Below, piece by piece: positions 12,304 to 26,200 of a stretch of 64,000 bases of DNA; position 1 is the first letter of the stretch; each line of letters opens with the position of its first letter. Under the pieces are notes generated by a model. It searched no databases. It saw only the letters and a program-made list of their open reading frames with translations, and had not been told where the DNA came from. The stretch is from Diplosphaera chodatii (lineage: Eukaryota; Chlorophyta; Trebouxiophyceae; Prasiolales; Stichococcaceae): contig JAALGY010000062.1 of the NCBI GenBank assembly GCA_032358165.1, positions 1,178,001-1,242,000 on the forward strand. The letters are read 5' to 3'. A program made the position numbers and the translations under genes.

Positions 12304-15300
12304 ATGCAGGTGCGCTTCAACAAAGGCCAGACACATACTGCCGCCCAGCTGAGTGGGCAGCCGCTGCCGCAGGCTGTCTGCAGGTCCGTCAACCGGCGAA
12401 CTGCCAGACAAGAATCCAGCCGCTCGCCATGTCGACCGCCAGCCAGAAGGCGCGCACACGGCGACGCGAGTTGATCTGATCAGTTGCTGATCACTGACTC
12501 AAGATGTATGCTCCATCACCGGACGGTGCTCTGGAGGAGTGAATTCTGATAAATAGGCGCTATAGGGCATCAAGTGACACGCGGGCATGTGCGCTGCAGG
12601 CACCCTGGTTTGTGCATGGTCGCGTCAGCCACCGCCCCAGCAGCTGGCGCATCGCAGCCGAGCACGCAGAGCAGCGGTCCCCCGATGAACATTGTGTTCG
12701 TCAGTGCCGAGGTCGGGCCATGGTCGAAGACCGGCGGCCTGGGAGATGTGACAGGTGAGGCTGCAGACATTATGCATGAGCCTGCTGTGCGCCTTGCAGC
12801 AATGCCATGGCAATGCACACGGCCATGTGCTGAGTCCGCTGGCCCATGTTACAGGTGGACTGCCCATTGCGCTGGCGGAACGCGGACACAAAGTCTTCAC
12901 CATTGCACCACGCTATGACCAGGTGTGGCTGAGGAGATGCGACATGTATTCGCTTCAGCATGCTGTTGCAGATGATGCAGGGTCGTCCAGCAAGATTTCG
13001 CTTCGTACGTTGACAGTACGCAGACGCATGGGACACCTCAGTACGCGTCGACATCGATGGCGAACAAGTGGGGTACTTCCACACTGAGGATGCAGGCGAG
13101 CGCACCAGGATTTGGGTGCAGCAATGCGCACGGACGGGAGCATGCGCGTCTGATGATGAGCGGAATCATATTGTTACGCAGGTGTGGACCGTGTCTGGGT
13201 TGACCACGAGTCGTTTCTGGCCAAGGTGTGGGGGAAAACGGGTAGCAAGCTGTACAGCAAGACCAGTGGCGCGGACTATGTCGACAACCTGCAGGTGACG
13301 GTCTGCTCAGGGCGTGCAGACAAGTATGACGGTCGTTGACCTCTGACGCATTGCGTTTTCATTGGTCAAATCCGATGACGGACATAGAGCAAGACCATCT
13401 CGAAACCTGGTGTGCCCTGATCATGCAGTAGTGCTGCTGCTGTTGTCATCAGACGGATTCTTGTCCCATGCAGAGGTTCCGCTTGTTCAACATCGCTGCA
13501 CTGGAGGCGCTGCGAGCGCTGCCCTTTGGCCCTGGCGAGGACTGTGTCATTGTGTGTAACGACTGGCACACAGCGCTCCTGCCTGTGCTGCTCAAGGACG
13601 TATACCAGGCTCGCGGCGAGTACACTAAAACCAAAGTGGCGCTTACGATCCACAACCTTGCCTATCAGGTTGATCACAGTTCGATTTTCTATTGGAGCGT
13701 TCCCGTGGCACGCTTGCAAGGCATGGCTGGCAACCTGTCACAGGCGGTTGCAGCGTGGAAGGTGTTCACACAACACTCTGTGTGCCACAGGGTCGGTTCT
13801 GGGCGAAGGACTGGCCGCTGCTCAAGCTGCCGAATGCGTCACAGTCCAGGTTCGCGTTCAGCGATGGGTATCCACGCGTGTATGTCGAGACAGAGGATCC
13901 TGATTCGGAGACAGTCGCACCGCCGGGCGCTAAGTTCGACAAGCTGAACTGGTTGAAGGTTTGCAACCCAGCCACAGATGCATGTGTTTGCATTCGTGTG
14001 TCTGGAACAGACTCTTGGTCCAAGCCACCCTGTCTCTGTACGCCTGACGCGGAGTCGTATGCTGCGACCAGGCTGGCATCCTCACCTCGGACAAGCTGCT
14101 GACAGTATCGCCAAACTACGCGATGGAGGCTGAGAAGCCCGGCACGGGTGTGGAGCTGGATGACACCATCAGGTGTTCTTGACTGCATCGATAAAAGCTA
14201 CACAAAGTGGCTGCCAGTGCTGGTTTGGGTCCGACTTCACAGGGTCATGCTGAACTCGACAATGCGCTGTGTGCATATCGGTGCAGGGCAGTCGGTGGCA
14301 TCGAAGGCATTGTCAATGGCATGGACACTTCAGAGTGAGCTTACACTCTTGTCATTGTCAGCTTTGATCAGCTTGAAGCTGCCAGCGCCAGTGGTTGCTG
14401 CTGGTGTTTCAAGTAACTAGGCAGCCAGGAGAGGCAGGCATCGGCTGCTGTTTGCAATGCGTGTTTGCTGCTGCCGCTGCAGGTGGTGCCCCACGCAAGA
14501 CAAGTACCTGGACCTGAAGTACGACGAGGAGACCGTGGCTGAGGGCAAGGCCTTTGCCAAGGAAACCCTGCAGGTGGGGACAACACCTTCCTTATTGATA
14601 TTACTCACAGGATCCAACTGCACAGTATGTGTGTGTGCCATGCAACAGTGACTGGCCTACTATGCGAGCGCACCCATGTCGCTGCAGGCAGAGCTGGGGT
14701 TGCCGGTCGACCCATCAGCGCCGCTCTTCGGCTTCATTGGTGCGGAGTTCTGACCGCCAGTGCAGGCCTGAATACAGCAGTGTGGCACTTGCAATCCACC
14801 CTGCGAGTCACTGTGATGATGTGATGAACCGTGCTCACATCATATGCACCTGCTGCTTATACATCACGCGCGATGTCGCAGGCCGGTTGGAGGAGCAAAA
14901 GGGTGTGGACGTGCTGCTGGAGGCGCTGCCACAGATCCTGGGCGGCGGCAGCCAGGCGCAGGTCGTCGTCCTGGGCACCGGCAAGAAGGCCCTGGAGCAG
15001 AAGGTGGCACAGATGGAGTCGCAGTTTCCTTCCAGCGCCAAGGGGGTCGTCGAGTTCAACGGTATGTGCCGCCTGGTGCAGCACTATGTGACGCTACAAA
15101 CTGCACCGTCTTGTAACAGCCGCAAGTTTTCAGAGCATACACTCAGTCCTCGGTGTTGCACTGCATTTTTGGCAAGTGTTTTGATGAGCATGTACCTACC
15201 GTGCCACTCCCTGCAGCTTGACTGTTCGTCTGTGTGCAGGTCCGCTGGCGCACCTGATCACGGCCGGCTCCGACTTCATGCTGGTACCGAGCCGCTTCGA

Positions 15301-16760
15301 GCCCTGCGGCCTGATCCAGATGCACGCCATGCAGTATGGCACCGTCCCCGTTGTCGCCTCCACCGGCGGCCTGGTGGACACCGTGAAGGTGAGAAAGCAC
15401 ATGATCAAAACTGTGTGAGTGGATGGCCATTTAGCGCATGTCAACAAGCCACTTCCAAGTTGGGCTGTCTGACAATTCCGAGCGTCTGACCAAGTCCGGC
15501 CCATGTGCAGGATGGGGTCACTGGCTTCCACTGCGGGACCCTTGACCCCGACAAGCTGCTAGCGTCTGATGTGGACGCCCTGGCAGCAGCAGTCAACAGG
15601 CGAGCGCTACCAAATCCAGTCTTTCAGTCGTTCTTGTACGGTGCATCGACCGGGTCCACATGCAAGCCTGCTGCAGTGCCGATCATGTTGAGCTTCAGTT
15701 TGAACCGCACTGCAGGGCCGCCAGCGTGTATGGCAGCCCGCAATACGAGGAGATGCGGGCCAAGTGCATCGGCCAGGAGCTGAGCTGGGAGGTGCCCGCC
15801 GCGAAGTGGGAGCAGGTGCTGCTGGACGTGCAGGCCGGCCGCAAGCCCCAGGTGTGGCCTCACTGCGCTTTCTGATGTAGCAGGCAATTTCTCAGGTCTA
15901 GAATGGGCCTGGTCATGCCTTGCGAGCAGCCATGTGGTGCTGGTGACTGCCAGGCACAGATGAGAGATGCAGGTGAGATCAAGCTGTGACTTACACTCAC
16001 TGCCCAGCAGGTGGTTCCAAAATCCGGGCCGACCCCGGTGCAGAATGTCGACAGCCCAGCAGATCCGAAGAAGAGCGACATCCTGACTGGTCGTGCGCCG
16101 CCGCGGGGTAAAAAGCCCACGTCCATCGGCCAGGCGGTGCAGCACGCCGTTGGCGCTGGCGGCAGCGGCAGCGGCAGCGGTTCTGTTACAGCAGCCAGGC
16201 CAGCTGCCCAAAGCACCCCGGCGACCTCCAACCCAGCCTCAACACCGGTACGCGGCCAAGAGACGGGTGGCGCTTCTGTGCCAGCCAAGCAACAAGCCTC
16301 AGCACCAGGTACCGTCATGCTGTTCACTGCTGGTTGTGAGCTGCGAGGCAGACCTCGTGCGGGTTTGTGCATGCCCCCTGCGTGGAGATGCTGATCAATG
16401 TGGTGCTGTTCATTCCCAGGCAGTGGCAACGTGGGAGCACGGCCAGCCGCGACACCAGGCGTAGCTGCCAAGGCAGTGCGCGCCGCCTCAGCCACTGCCA
16501 AGCCCGCCTCGGCTGGTGCAGCTGCCAGTGGTGCTGCTGGCAAGGCTGCCGCCGCCAGCCCTTCTGCTGGATCTCAGAAGCCTCCAGCGCAGCAGCAGAA
16601 AGGACCTGCCGCAGGTGGCAGCACAGCAGTGACAGGACCTGCAACCACCCAAAGCAAGAACGGCGCAGCGGCCGGCAGCGGTGTGGCCAAGGGCACTGCC
16701 GCTGGTAACACCCCCGATAGCGCTGCCAAGGCGTCAGCTGGTGGTCCAAGTTCCTCATGA
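12304..16760 (+). CDS. GBSS: Granule-bound starch synthase with long low-complexity C-terminal tail
   Basis: GT5 glucosyltransferase that extends amylose from ADP-glucose inside the plastid. The proposed first exon (12304-12380, from [11 protein letters not shown]) ends in phase 2 at CAG|GTCCGT and joins the exon at about 12600 with the frame preserved, giving a short transit-type leader. Then come [21 protein letters not shown] (the ADP-glucose KTGGL motif), [49 protein letters not shown], and the GBSS-like [20 protein letters not shown] plus GLVDTVKDGVTGFH. The catalytic part ends near [13 protein letters not shown] (about 15810-15850). Two more exons then add about 210 residues of Ala/Gly/Pro/Ser/Thr-rich sequence, ending [11 protein letters not shown] before TGA at 16758-16760. 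Choice of GBSS over soluble synthases rests on the [13 protein letters not shown] and IAPRYDQ segments. Confidence 0.93.
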
Positions 16761-17327
16761 GGCTGCCGGCTTGGGGTTGAGCGGCACAGCGGGAAGCAAG
16801 CACCGTGAACTGATTGCTGATCTGCTGATTTTGACGGGCTGCTGGTGGGCCATCCATTGGGCTCATAGCTTGCATTTTTGACGACTTCAGTACTTATGCA
16901 GCATCGAGTTAAGTTTCAGCAATCCTCAGCAAGCAACACATTTTCCAGCATGGCATGTTCCTACGTAAGACTACATGAGAGCGGAAACCATGTTTGATCC
17001 ATTTACGACCGTGGCGGGATGCCATTGCCAGTATGTTGGTCGGGTGTTGGAATCTCGGCAAATGTTGTGGAACTACGACTCCACGACGGGCATGACGAGC
17101 CTCTGACACGCCGTCTGCAACCTTCACATGTGTGAGATGTACTGCACCTGTTGATCTGGGGCTTGCGCCAGCTGGAAGCTGTGATCATCGCTCCATCATC
17201 CCTTTGGGGAAATGCTGCCAGTGCTGTTGACATGTGCACGGCGCAAGCTTGGTGAAGCTTCCTCGTACATCAACCTCACTGCAGTTTGATAGCAGAGAGG
17301 TGTCAAATCCAGCACAGCGCGTGGATC
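16761..17327. other. Intergenic between GBSS and pfkB kinase
   Basis: About 570 bases between two plus-strand genes, with no frame that looks like an exon of a known family. It must hold the GBSS 3' UTR and the kinase promoter. Nothing else recognised. Confidence 0.4.
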
Positions 17328-19579
17328 ATGCGCATGCATTGTGCGCAGGTGCAGCATCTGAAGAGTCCGCGGATGCACGAAGGCTTCGCACCCTGCCTAC
17401 AAGCTACTCGGCTTGGTGGTACTGGCAGACCGCCAAACCTGATCCGAGCGACGGTGCGCCAGGTGCCGCGACGTGCGTCGTGGCGTGCCAAGCTCACTGC
17501 CAGTGCCGGGCATGTCGGCGACAGCAGGTGGAGCAGCACGATGGCGTCGATTGACCAGGGCTCACGATCAGTCTCTTCATGCATGCAGGGCAATGAGAGT
17601 GGATTGCCGCCGAAGGTGGTCGGCCTGGGCAGTCTGGGCTTGGACTACTTGGCGACAGTGTCGCACTTCCCAGAGCCAGATGAGAAGATGCGCACCGAAG
17701 AGTTGCAGGTACGCAGGTCCAACGGCAACGGTCGCTCGGCAGCCTAATTCGGCACCCTTGTCAGGACCTTTTATCGTTGCCTGAACCTGAGATGGCTGGT
17801 CCACAGATGCTGGGCGGAGGGAACTGCGGCAATGCGCTGACTGGAGCGTCGCGCCTGGGGCTGCGCACCGCGCTGATCACGAAGGTCGGCGGCGATGGCA
17901 TTGGAGACAACCTCGTGCAGGTACAAATGGAAGCATGTCTGGCCTGATACCCTGCACGATTGCTCCTATACAAACTGTTGCTGTCCTGACTGCGACACCT
18001 CTGTGCACTCCTCCACAGGAGTTGGAGAGCGACGGCGTGGATGCCTCCATGGTGCTGCGGGCTGCCGGCCACCCCTCGCCGTTCACGTACATCATCGTGG
18101 ACAAGTCGGGTGCCTGACTGACGGGCACCGTGACGCGCATGCTGTAGGCAAAGGCACACGGCAGCGTGGCAGCTTGCAGGCGAGCGCCTGACAGCATGGC
18201 GCTGACTGCGGGGCCACCGCGTTGCAGGCGGCACACGGTGCTGCATCCACACGCCGGGCCTGCCGCTGCAGCCGGAGGACCTGACGCCCGAGCTGGTGGG
18301 TCGTGCCCTGGACGGCGCGGCGCTCGTGTTCTGCGACGGACGCCTCACGGAGGCGGCGTTGCTGCTCGCAGCTGCTGCACAGGCAGGACGCATGCATGAG
18401 CACTCCGCCGCTGACGCTTTGTCCTGACGTCTGCAGCCCTGCCTGCCTGCATGTCGGCATCAGAAGCAGGGACACATGTTGCATATCCCTTGCAGGCGCG
18501 GGGCATCCCCATCTTAGTGGAAGCCGAGCGGCTGCGTGACAGGCTGCCAGACCTGCTGCAGCATGCGACCTACGTGACCAGCTCAGCACATTACCCCAGG
18601 GTGGGGCAGCAATGTCCCTGCGATGCAGCTGGGGTGCTGTCTGGCTTTGCATGCGGTGCGTGTCACTCGGTGCTGGCCAGGGAAGAGCCCACAGCAAATC
18701 AGTGGTGTTCTGCAGGACGCAACAGGTCATGAGCAGCAGGGTGACGCGATGGTTGCCACGTTGGCATCGCTGCCAAATGCACGGTGGCTAGTCAGTACAC
18801 AAGGTGCCATGGTCCAGCTGGACTGCCTGTTGGGTGCTCACCTAGCAGCCTGAGGTCATGCTAGCACACGACCTACATCTATCAATGTTTCGTCGCGTCT
18901 TGAGCATCTGTGACTCACCCCAGCAGGAGCTCGCGGCAGCATCCTGCTGGAGCGCTCAGCAGGCGGCCACGCAGTCACCTCAGACAGGCCAGCGCCGCTG
19001 AACGATGTGCTGGAGCAGCTGTGGCTGGAGGTGGACCAATGGTCGGGTGGCGAGCCGGGGTGCAGCACTGCTGACGGCGCCCAGATTGGGTATGACGGTG
19101 CTGCCACGGATCTGTGTGCAGCTGCAGCAGCAGGGACGTTCAGGCCGTGTGTTGTCAAATGCTGAAACACCATGTGCAAACCTGTAGGACTGGAAACACT
19201 GTGGAGCGATCTGGCAGCTTCTCGGGAGCAGGCAGCACGGATGTGATCCACGGCAGGATCATAGTGGCATCTGCAGCGTCCGTGCCCAAGGTCTGCTTGC
19301 AGCGGGTGCACACGTGTCGCGCAGTGCATTCGTGCTGTCGTGCGCCTGGCGCCGCAGGTATGAGAACCAAATGGCATGCCTGCCTCGCAGGCCATCGTGG
19401 ATTCAACAGGCGCGGGGGACAGCTTCAATGCCGCGGTCATGTTTGCCGTCGCCACGGGGATGGCGCCGGAGCTCATGCTGCGGCTGGGCGCCGTCACTGC
19501 GGGCTGCAAGCTGCTGTCGCTCGGCGCACGGCCTGGCATGCCCTTCCGGCAACAGATCAGCGCCACCCTGCTTCCGTGA
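17328..19579 (+). CDS. pfkB/ribokinase-family carbohydrate kinase
   Basis: Sugar or nucleoside kinase resembling the plant pfkB proteins of the At1g19600/At1g49350 type; substrate not assignable from sequence. The frame from ATG 17328 gives an Arg-rich leader of about 90 residues, then PKVVGLGSLGLDYLATVSHF. Spliced exons continue GGGNCGNALTGASRLGL (pfkB signature 1 region), ITKVGGDGIGDNLVQ, ELESDGVDASMVLRAAG, FTYIIVDKSG, CIHTPGLPLQPEDLTPEL, GIPILVEAERLRDRLPDLL and WLVSTQGA. The catalytic-base motif is DSTGAGDSFNAAVMFAV (about 19390-19450). The end is LGARPGMPFRQQISATLLP before TGA at 19577-19579. The leader looks like an organelle transit peptide but the start is not certain, since several in-frame Met codons follow. 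The segment about 18860-19380 between WLVSTQGA and DSTGAGD is the least certain splicing. Confidence 0.85.
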
Positions 19580-20284
19580 CCCTGATCACAGTTGAGTTGG
19601 TGTGTTGGTGGTTTGGCGATATCTGGGGAAGGGCTGCAGCAAAACACAAGCGTTGCTAGATCAGGCGGATATTGCTGCCGGGTCGGTAGCTCGGTACAGG
19701 TCGTGGTACTGATCATTACAGGAACTCAGGAAGCGGCATAGAAGTATTCCCGATGCCAATCCCGATAGTCGCAACGGCCACCTACTTGTACTCCACTTGC
19801 GCCTTTTCAAACGGGAGCGTCTAACAACACAGAGACCGGATCGTTGCCGGACCTGAGTCAGCTGCCACACATTCCGCAGCGCATCGTATGGCACATCGCA
19901 CCTTCCGTCTGCACAAGCCGAGCAGTTCCTTGGACACATTGGACCCTCCGTGTTTTGACCGTCGTGCCAGACAGCACACTGTGCTGTGGATCAGCTGCAT
20001 TAGCCTGAGTAACCTGTGCTGTATGCCCTCCCTCATTGCTGGAGCCGCACGTGTGCCTGAGCTGGCATCAGACTACAGACGACAGCCAGCCAAGCATGTG
20101 CTTGAATGCAACTGGCAGGCGTCCTGACCTGCCTTTTCTGCGTCATGATCTAGCGCTGGGTCAATAGCCGCTGGTGTGTTTGTTCCAGATTGCGGCTTTG
20201 CTGTTGTCATTTTGCCTGCGCGGCGTCCCACACAGCGCAGCCATCAGTGCAGTCCCGACGGCCTGTGCGCAGCCCGGAGGCAGC
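19580..20284. other. Intergenic between pfkB kinase and TOPLESS-like gene
   Basis: About 700 bases upstream of the TOPLESS-like start. Several short frames exist on both strands but none has conserved motifs or good splice context. Presumed 3' UTR plus promoter. Confidence 0.4.
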
Positions 20285-23200
20285 ATGGCAGCGAAGAACG
20301 AGCTGCTGTATCTGGTTCTCCAGCTCCTGAAGGAGGAGGGCCTCACCGATGCTGCCCATGCGCTGGAGCAGTCATCCGGCATTTACTTTGATGCCAAGCA
20401 CTTCGAGGAGCTGGTCATTGCGGGCTCCTGGGAACCGGCTGAGAAGTACCTGCTCGGCTTCACCGGCTGGGAGGCCAACGGCAGCTCGCTGAAGATGTTT
20501 TTCGAGCTCAGGAAGCAAAAGTACCTGGAGGCACTTGACAGGTACGCCGCTGCGTCATGGAAGCTGTCAAGAGGTCCTGCGGTGCCAGCTGCACATGCTG
20601 GAACCTGCGATGCATCACATGTACTACCTACGGTCAGCAAAGAACAACGTGCTATGCACCTGCAGGCGGGATCATTCTGAGGCAGTGAAGATTTTGAAGA
20701 CGGACCTGCGCATCTTCCAGACGCTCAACAATGAGATCTACCAGGAGTTGACCTCATTGCTGGCGCTGGACGACTTCAGGTGATGGACTGCATCACTTTG
20801 ACCACATCTTGTGAACCTGCCGATGTCATACCTTTGCATAAATCGGACTGGCTGATGCCGTCATTGCCCATCTGCAGGCAGAACGATAAGCTATCGGTGT
20901 ATGGCACCACCAGCAATGCACGAGCCCTCATGCTGCAGGCACGTTTACACGTGTTCGTCTTTTTCCTGGATAGTACAGCTAGCTGCGCCTTGAAACACGC
21001 TGGGCCTGCAAGCACAGATCAACCGTGCATGTAAGCTCCCTGCGCAGGAGCTTCGGGGCCTGATTCAGGACAATCCAGCGCTGCGGGGCAAGATGGAGTT
21101 CCCGCCCATCCCGCCGTCAGCGCTGGCCAGCGTCTTCGCACAGCTGTAAGCTGTCGCAACGCGTCTCATGCGCTCCGCTCGACACCCCAATGGCTGCATG
21201 ACCTGCGCGTTTGCATGCACTTGCTGAGGTGCTGCTCAGCGATCCGCAGGACGGCAAACCCGATGCAGCAGCCGGCCTTCCCAGCGGTGTCGGCAGGGCC
21301 CCCGCACCCCGCACTGGCAGCAGCCAATGGCCACATGGGGGGCGACCTCGCTGCGATGCGGGGCGAGCAGCATGCGGCCGCGCTGGAGGGCCTCATGCAG
21401 GCGCAGCGCAACGGCCAGGTGTGCGACCTGCTGCGGAGGCAGTCCACATCGTACCTCAGGTGCTGGCAGGTTGCAGGAGTTACCGCAAGCAAGCCCTTGA
21501 GCATGCGATGGTCGATGCAGGGTCGCGGGGTAGCGCTGCCATTAGAAATGGCCGGAGTATCGCTCCCGGCGCAGATCCCACACGCTGCTGGTGTGTGGGC
21601 TCCTGGCTGTGCAGAGTGCTGATTCATCAAGAGGGCTGTCAACACCTCGAACTTATCTATCAACGCCGATCGAGCTGGCTGTCTGTTGTCCAGCAGGGCG
21701 TAAGCGGATGCTTGGGGCTGCAGACCGCCAGCACAGCGATCTGCCGCAGCCAAAGCGTGTGCCCCCGCAGGAACAGCCGCCAAAGGTAGGCGGGGTGGTC
21801 CGCCGCCCACGCTTTGCAGTCCTGTCCATACCGATCATTTCGTCACCACAGTGGAGCAGTGTCTCATGACTGCCTCACGATCTGCGAACGCTGAGGTCAA
21901 GTAGGTGGCCATCTGCGATATGCAGGAGGTGACCAACGAGGTGCCCTCGCAACTGGCACGGAAAGTGCGGCTGCCATCTCCAGCCACCTCCTGCGAGTTC
22001 CACCCGAAGTTGCCATCACTGCTGCTTGGTACGAATCTGAGTTCCATGCGTGCAATCAGTCAGGCTGACACGCACTGCTGCAGCAAGGGTCTGCTGCATA
22101 TAGTAGCAGATGTTCAGACTGTCGGTCGTGTCCTCATGTGTGGCTTGACCCTTGCCCTGCAGTCGGTACGGCGTCGGGCCACACGCTGCTGTGGGCGCTG
22201 GGGCCGCGGCAGTGCCTGCACGAGCTGCCGTGCACCAGCCCACTGCTGCACACCACCGCCGTCACGCGCGTGGTGTGGTCGCCCGATGGCAGCATTTTTG
22301 GTGCGTTCGCATAACTGCCGTTCCCCAATGGTGCATGACCTTGCGCAGACTGTCATGTCTGCTGACCTCTCAAGGCCTTACTCGATATTGGAGCACTGCT
22401 ATGCAGGTGTGGCGTTCCATGCGTGCAGAGGACGGGGTGTTGTACACCTCCACAAGTGGTCGTCGCAGGATTGGGAGCTTGGCTCCCGTTCTGAGATTGA
22501 TGCGCATAAGGTGCTCGTGCGGCAGATGCAGATGCTTGCCGTGCAGTATAAAGCACCTCCACAAGTCGAAAGGTCGAATGCTTTGTAGCTCAGATGAGAG
22601 TTAAGCTGGCCCCGTGCAAGTTTGGCTGGTCTCGCCTGTGTGTGTGGTTTAAAAGCAGTGATTGCCTCAATCGCAGGGTGGCGTGAATGATCTGGCGCTC
22701 ACGCGCCTGGACACGCAGCTGATTGCGGTCAGTGGCGGCTCAGACGCCACCGTCAAAGTCTGGAACGCCGACACCAGCGAAATGCTGTTCTGCTTTGCTG
22801 GTGAGGCGCCATTGCAGACCTGAATGGTCAAGGGCTTTCATATCCAGAGCTGGTGGCATAGTCCTGGTATGACGAGGCTGTGTGCACGCCTGCAGGCCAT
22901 GAGGGCCCGGTGTACTCGGTGTGCCCGCACGTGAAGGGCAACATCAGCTTCGTGTTTTCCACGGGACGCGACGGCCGCATCAAGGCCTGGCTGTACGACA
23001 GCAATGTGGCCGCAGTGGTCGACTACAGCGCGGAGGGTATGCTCCCCAGCATGGACTCGAACGCCCGTGCTCTATGCAACCACCTTGGTTCTTATCAGAC
23101 CTTGCTCGTCGCGTGACATGCTACAGCTGACTTCCAGGAAACGAGGGTCCTGAGGCGGCAACGGCAATCTTGGAGTCTCCCATGAGCATGGCATCCAGCG

Positions 23201-26200
23201 GTGCCCTGTGCAGGCACCTGGTGGACGCACATGCAGTACGCCTCTGACGGGGTCCGGCTGTTTGCTTGCGGCGTGGCGGCTGCTGGCATTGGCAGCACGC
23301 TGGTGGAGTGGAACGAGAGCGACGGCGCGATTGCGCGCCGCTACGCCGGCTTCCGCAACCCCAGCCAGAACCTTGCGCGCTTCGACTCGCTCGCCAGCCG
23401 CTACCTCATCGTCGGAGACGAGGGTGTCGTCAAGGTGCTGCTGTCATGGCCAGCTACAATGCAAATGGTATCAATGCGACCACGGTGCAGTGTCTGGTTC
23501 AGACGCCGCTTTCTGCCGGGACTTAAGCTGCAGAGGCATGGTAGTCCAGTGCAAAGCCGTCACACCAATGGGTAGGGTTCTGGCCTGTATCTTTATAGCA
23601 GCCTTTGTGGCACATTCCAATTGGAAGTGGTCCAGGCTATGCAAGACAGCTCTTGAAGCGGTCACAACCTGGTCACAGCAGGTTTGCGCTATGGCATGTC
23701 GGACCATGAATTTACACTACGGTGCTGCATGGCGCAGGTGTGGCACATGGACCGTCCAGACGAGATGCTGGTGCTGCCGCTGGAGGCGGAGCTGCCGCCG
23801 AACGCCGTGGTCCGCGTCAACAAGCCTGGCAGCCTGGTGAGTACACGACCCTCTCCTCACGCAGTCGTCTATTTGCCCAACCACAACAGGCACGACTGCT
23901 CCACTGTGCAAACATGCTGCTCTGGCAACCAAGTGCGGCACACGCTCAGGCATAAGTCATGTCCTCAGTTGCGCAGAATGATTGACAGACCCAGCCCTTC
24001 ACACTTGCTGTGCTTCAATTGCCTGCGAGCCTGCCTATAACACAGTACCTGCCCCTGAGCTGGAACGACAGGTGGCCCTGCTAGTAGATGCGCTTCTGCT
24101 CAGAAGTACCCCACACTCCTGCAGGTTGCAGTGTCCACGTCCGGAACGGCCATCCACGTGCTGGCGGACGCTGCGGGGCTGAAGCTGCTGTCGCAGCCGC
24201 TGCCGCCTGCCGTTGCGCGGTGCGAAATGCTGGCCCTGCTTGCGCAGGAGATGGCCTGAGATGGTCTTGCTCACATGTCTGTAGGTCTCTGGCTGCTCAG
24301 TACTACATCTGCTTGGCATTGGACATGCCGCTGCGGTGTCGAACATGACTGATCATGTTGTGTGCATGTTGTAGGGCTGCCGAGGCTCCCACCAGTGCTG
24401 CCAGGCAAGGTGCCACGGAGCCAAAGGCTGCAGACTCGGGCAGGACGACATCCGCAGCGGAGGGCCACTTGCCGCAGGTGTGCTTCGACCTGATCCTCCC
24501 CATGCAGTACCAGGGTGCTACACAATGCTCTGCCCGTGCAGAAACCGAGCTACCATGCACAGGAACCGCTGCAGACCAGCCGGCGGCCCATGACCTGGTG
24601 ATCTGCAACCATGCAACTGCCCCGAGTGCAGGACGGCGGGCAGAGCGCAGCCAGAGGCGAGCAACTGCCGGCCCTGCCAGGCACAACAGCCACGGCGCTG
24701 CCCGTCGAGGGCGACCACGGCGGCGAGCCGGTCGAGGCGCTGCTGGCCGCCAAGGATGGCGACCTGGTGCTGGCCGCCACCGCCACCGGGCGCTACCACG
24801 TCTGGAACAGGGCCGCCGGTGAGGATCCGCACTCTCACCATCGGTCTCGAATGTGCTGTGTGTTACGCCCGGCGAAAATAGGAGGAGGCTTTGGATCCTC
24901 ACCAATGCAACGGACTGCACCAAGCGTGCACGCGCTCTGGCGGGGGCAATTGTACCAATCCTCCCCATGAGACAGTGTTTGTGACTGGCGCCAATGATCA
25001 TTGTGCAGGGGCGTACACCTTCAAGGGCACGCGCGGCAAGATGGTGGATGTGCGGCCGGGCCCGAATGGCATGAAGCCACCCGCATGCCTGGCAGTGTCC
25101 CGCAATGGCAGCTACCTGCTGGCAGCGGCCGGTGGCAAAGTCACGCTCTATAACCTCCTCAACTCGAAGGTGAGGCGACACAGGGGACTTGTGCCAGCAT
25201 GTGTTGGGCCATGGCACATGCATTGATTGCGGCTAATGGTGCTCGGCAGTATGTAGTCCGGGGCGCTGCCTTTGCGGAATACAGCTGTTGTCAACGTGGT
25301 CATGTTGGCACCTGCAGGATATCGCGTCGTTCCAGGAGAAGCCGCCTGCTGCCACGGCGCTGGCGGTGGACCCGCAGGACAACAACCTGATAGCCCTGGG
25401 CCTGGACGATGCCACCATCGCGGTGTACAGCGTGCGGCAGGACTCGGTGGAGTGGGCGTCCAAGAAGACGCACAAGGCTGCCGTCACAGGTGCTGCTGGA
25501 ATGATCGCAAGCTGGTGATGCCAGTGAGCATGGAAAACTGCCTGAATCAGGGTCGTTCAATGCAAGGCATTGGGATTGGCCAAGAGCCATGACGAAGCAC
25601 GCTTGTCTCCTTTTCTGACTGTCTTCAGTGTCGAAGCAGATCTGTGGATACGATATCGAGCTCTCGGACTGCCGTGTTGCAGGGCTGGTGTACCTGGGCG
25701 GCGGCAGGGCCCTGGCGACTGCTGGCGCTGATGCACAGCTGTGCTTCTGGGGACCAGGGGATGAGGAGCCACACTCCTACCAGGTGCTCTTTTTGCCACA
25801 CACCTGCCCGGACTGCTGAATGTTCCATGACAGAAGGCTACGACCCTATGACAAGAGGTGTAGTAACAATGTGCATGATCTGCTGTTATGCGCATTTCAC
25901 ATACTGGGCTCAGCACCGTTGTTGGTCATGTTCGGTCGGGCTCCTGCCACTGTGCATGTCTTTGTACGGCGCAGGTTGAGTCGCGGGTGCGGCTCAGGGC
26001 GACGCCGCTTGGAGGCATCTCGCCGGCAGACGGGGTCCCCGTCAAGCTGTTCCCTCACCCAGTGCAGGTGCTGCACTCGTGTTGTGCTTGGAAGACACGT
26101 TGCACACGCCACAAGGCTCCTGCTTGCAATGGCAGCGGCATTGACGGCTGTACACTGCATCGATCAAAGTTTCTGAAGATGGCCACAAGGGTGCCAATGC

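Noticed and set aside
18856..19716. 286-codon minus-strand frame
   Set aside because: Antisense to the 3' part of the pfkB kinase, including its GAGD motif; no homology recognised.
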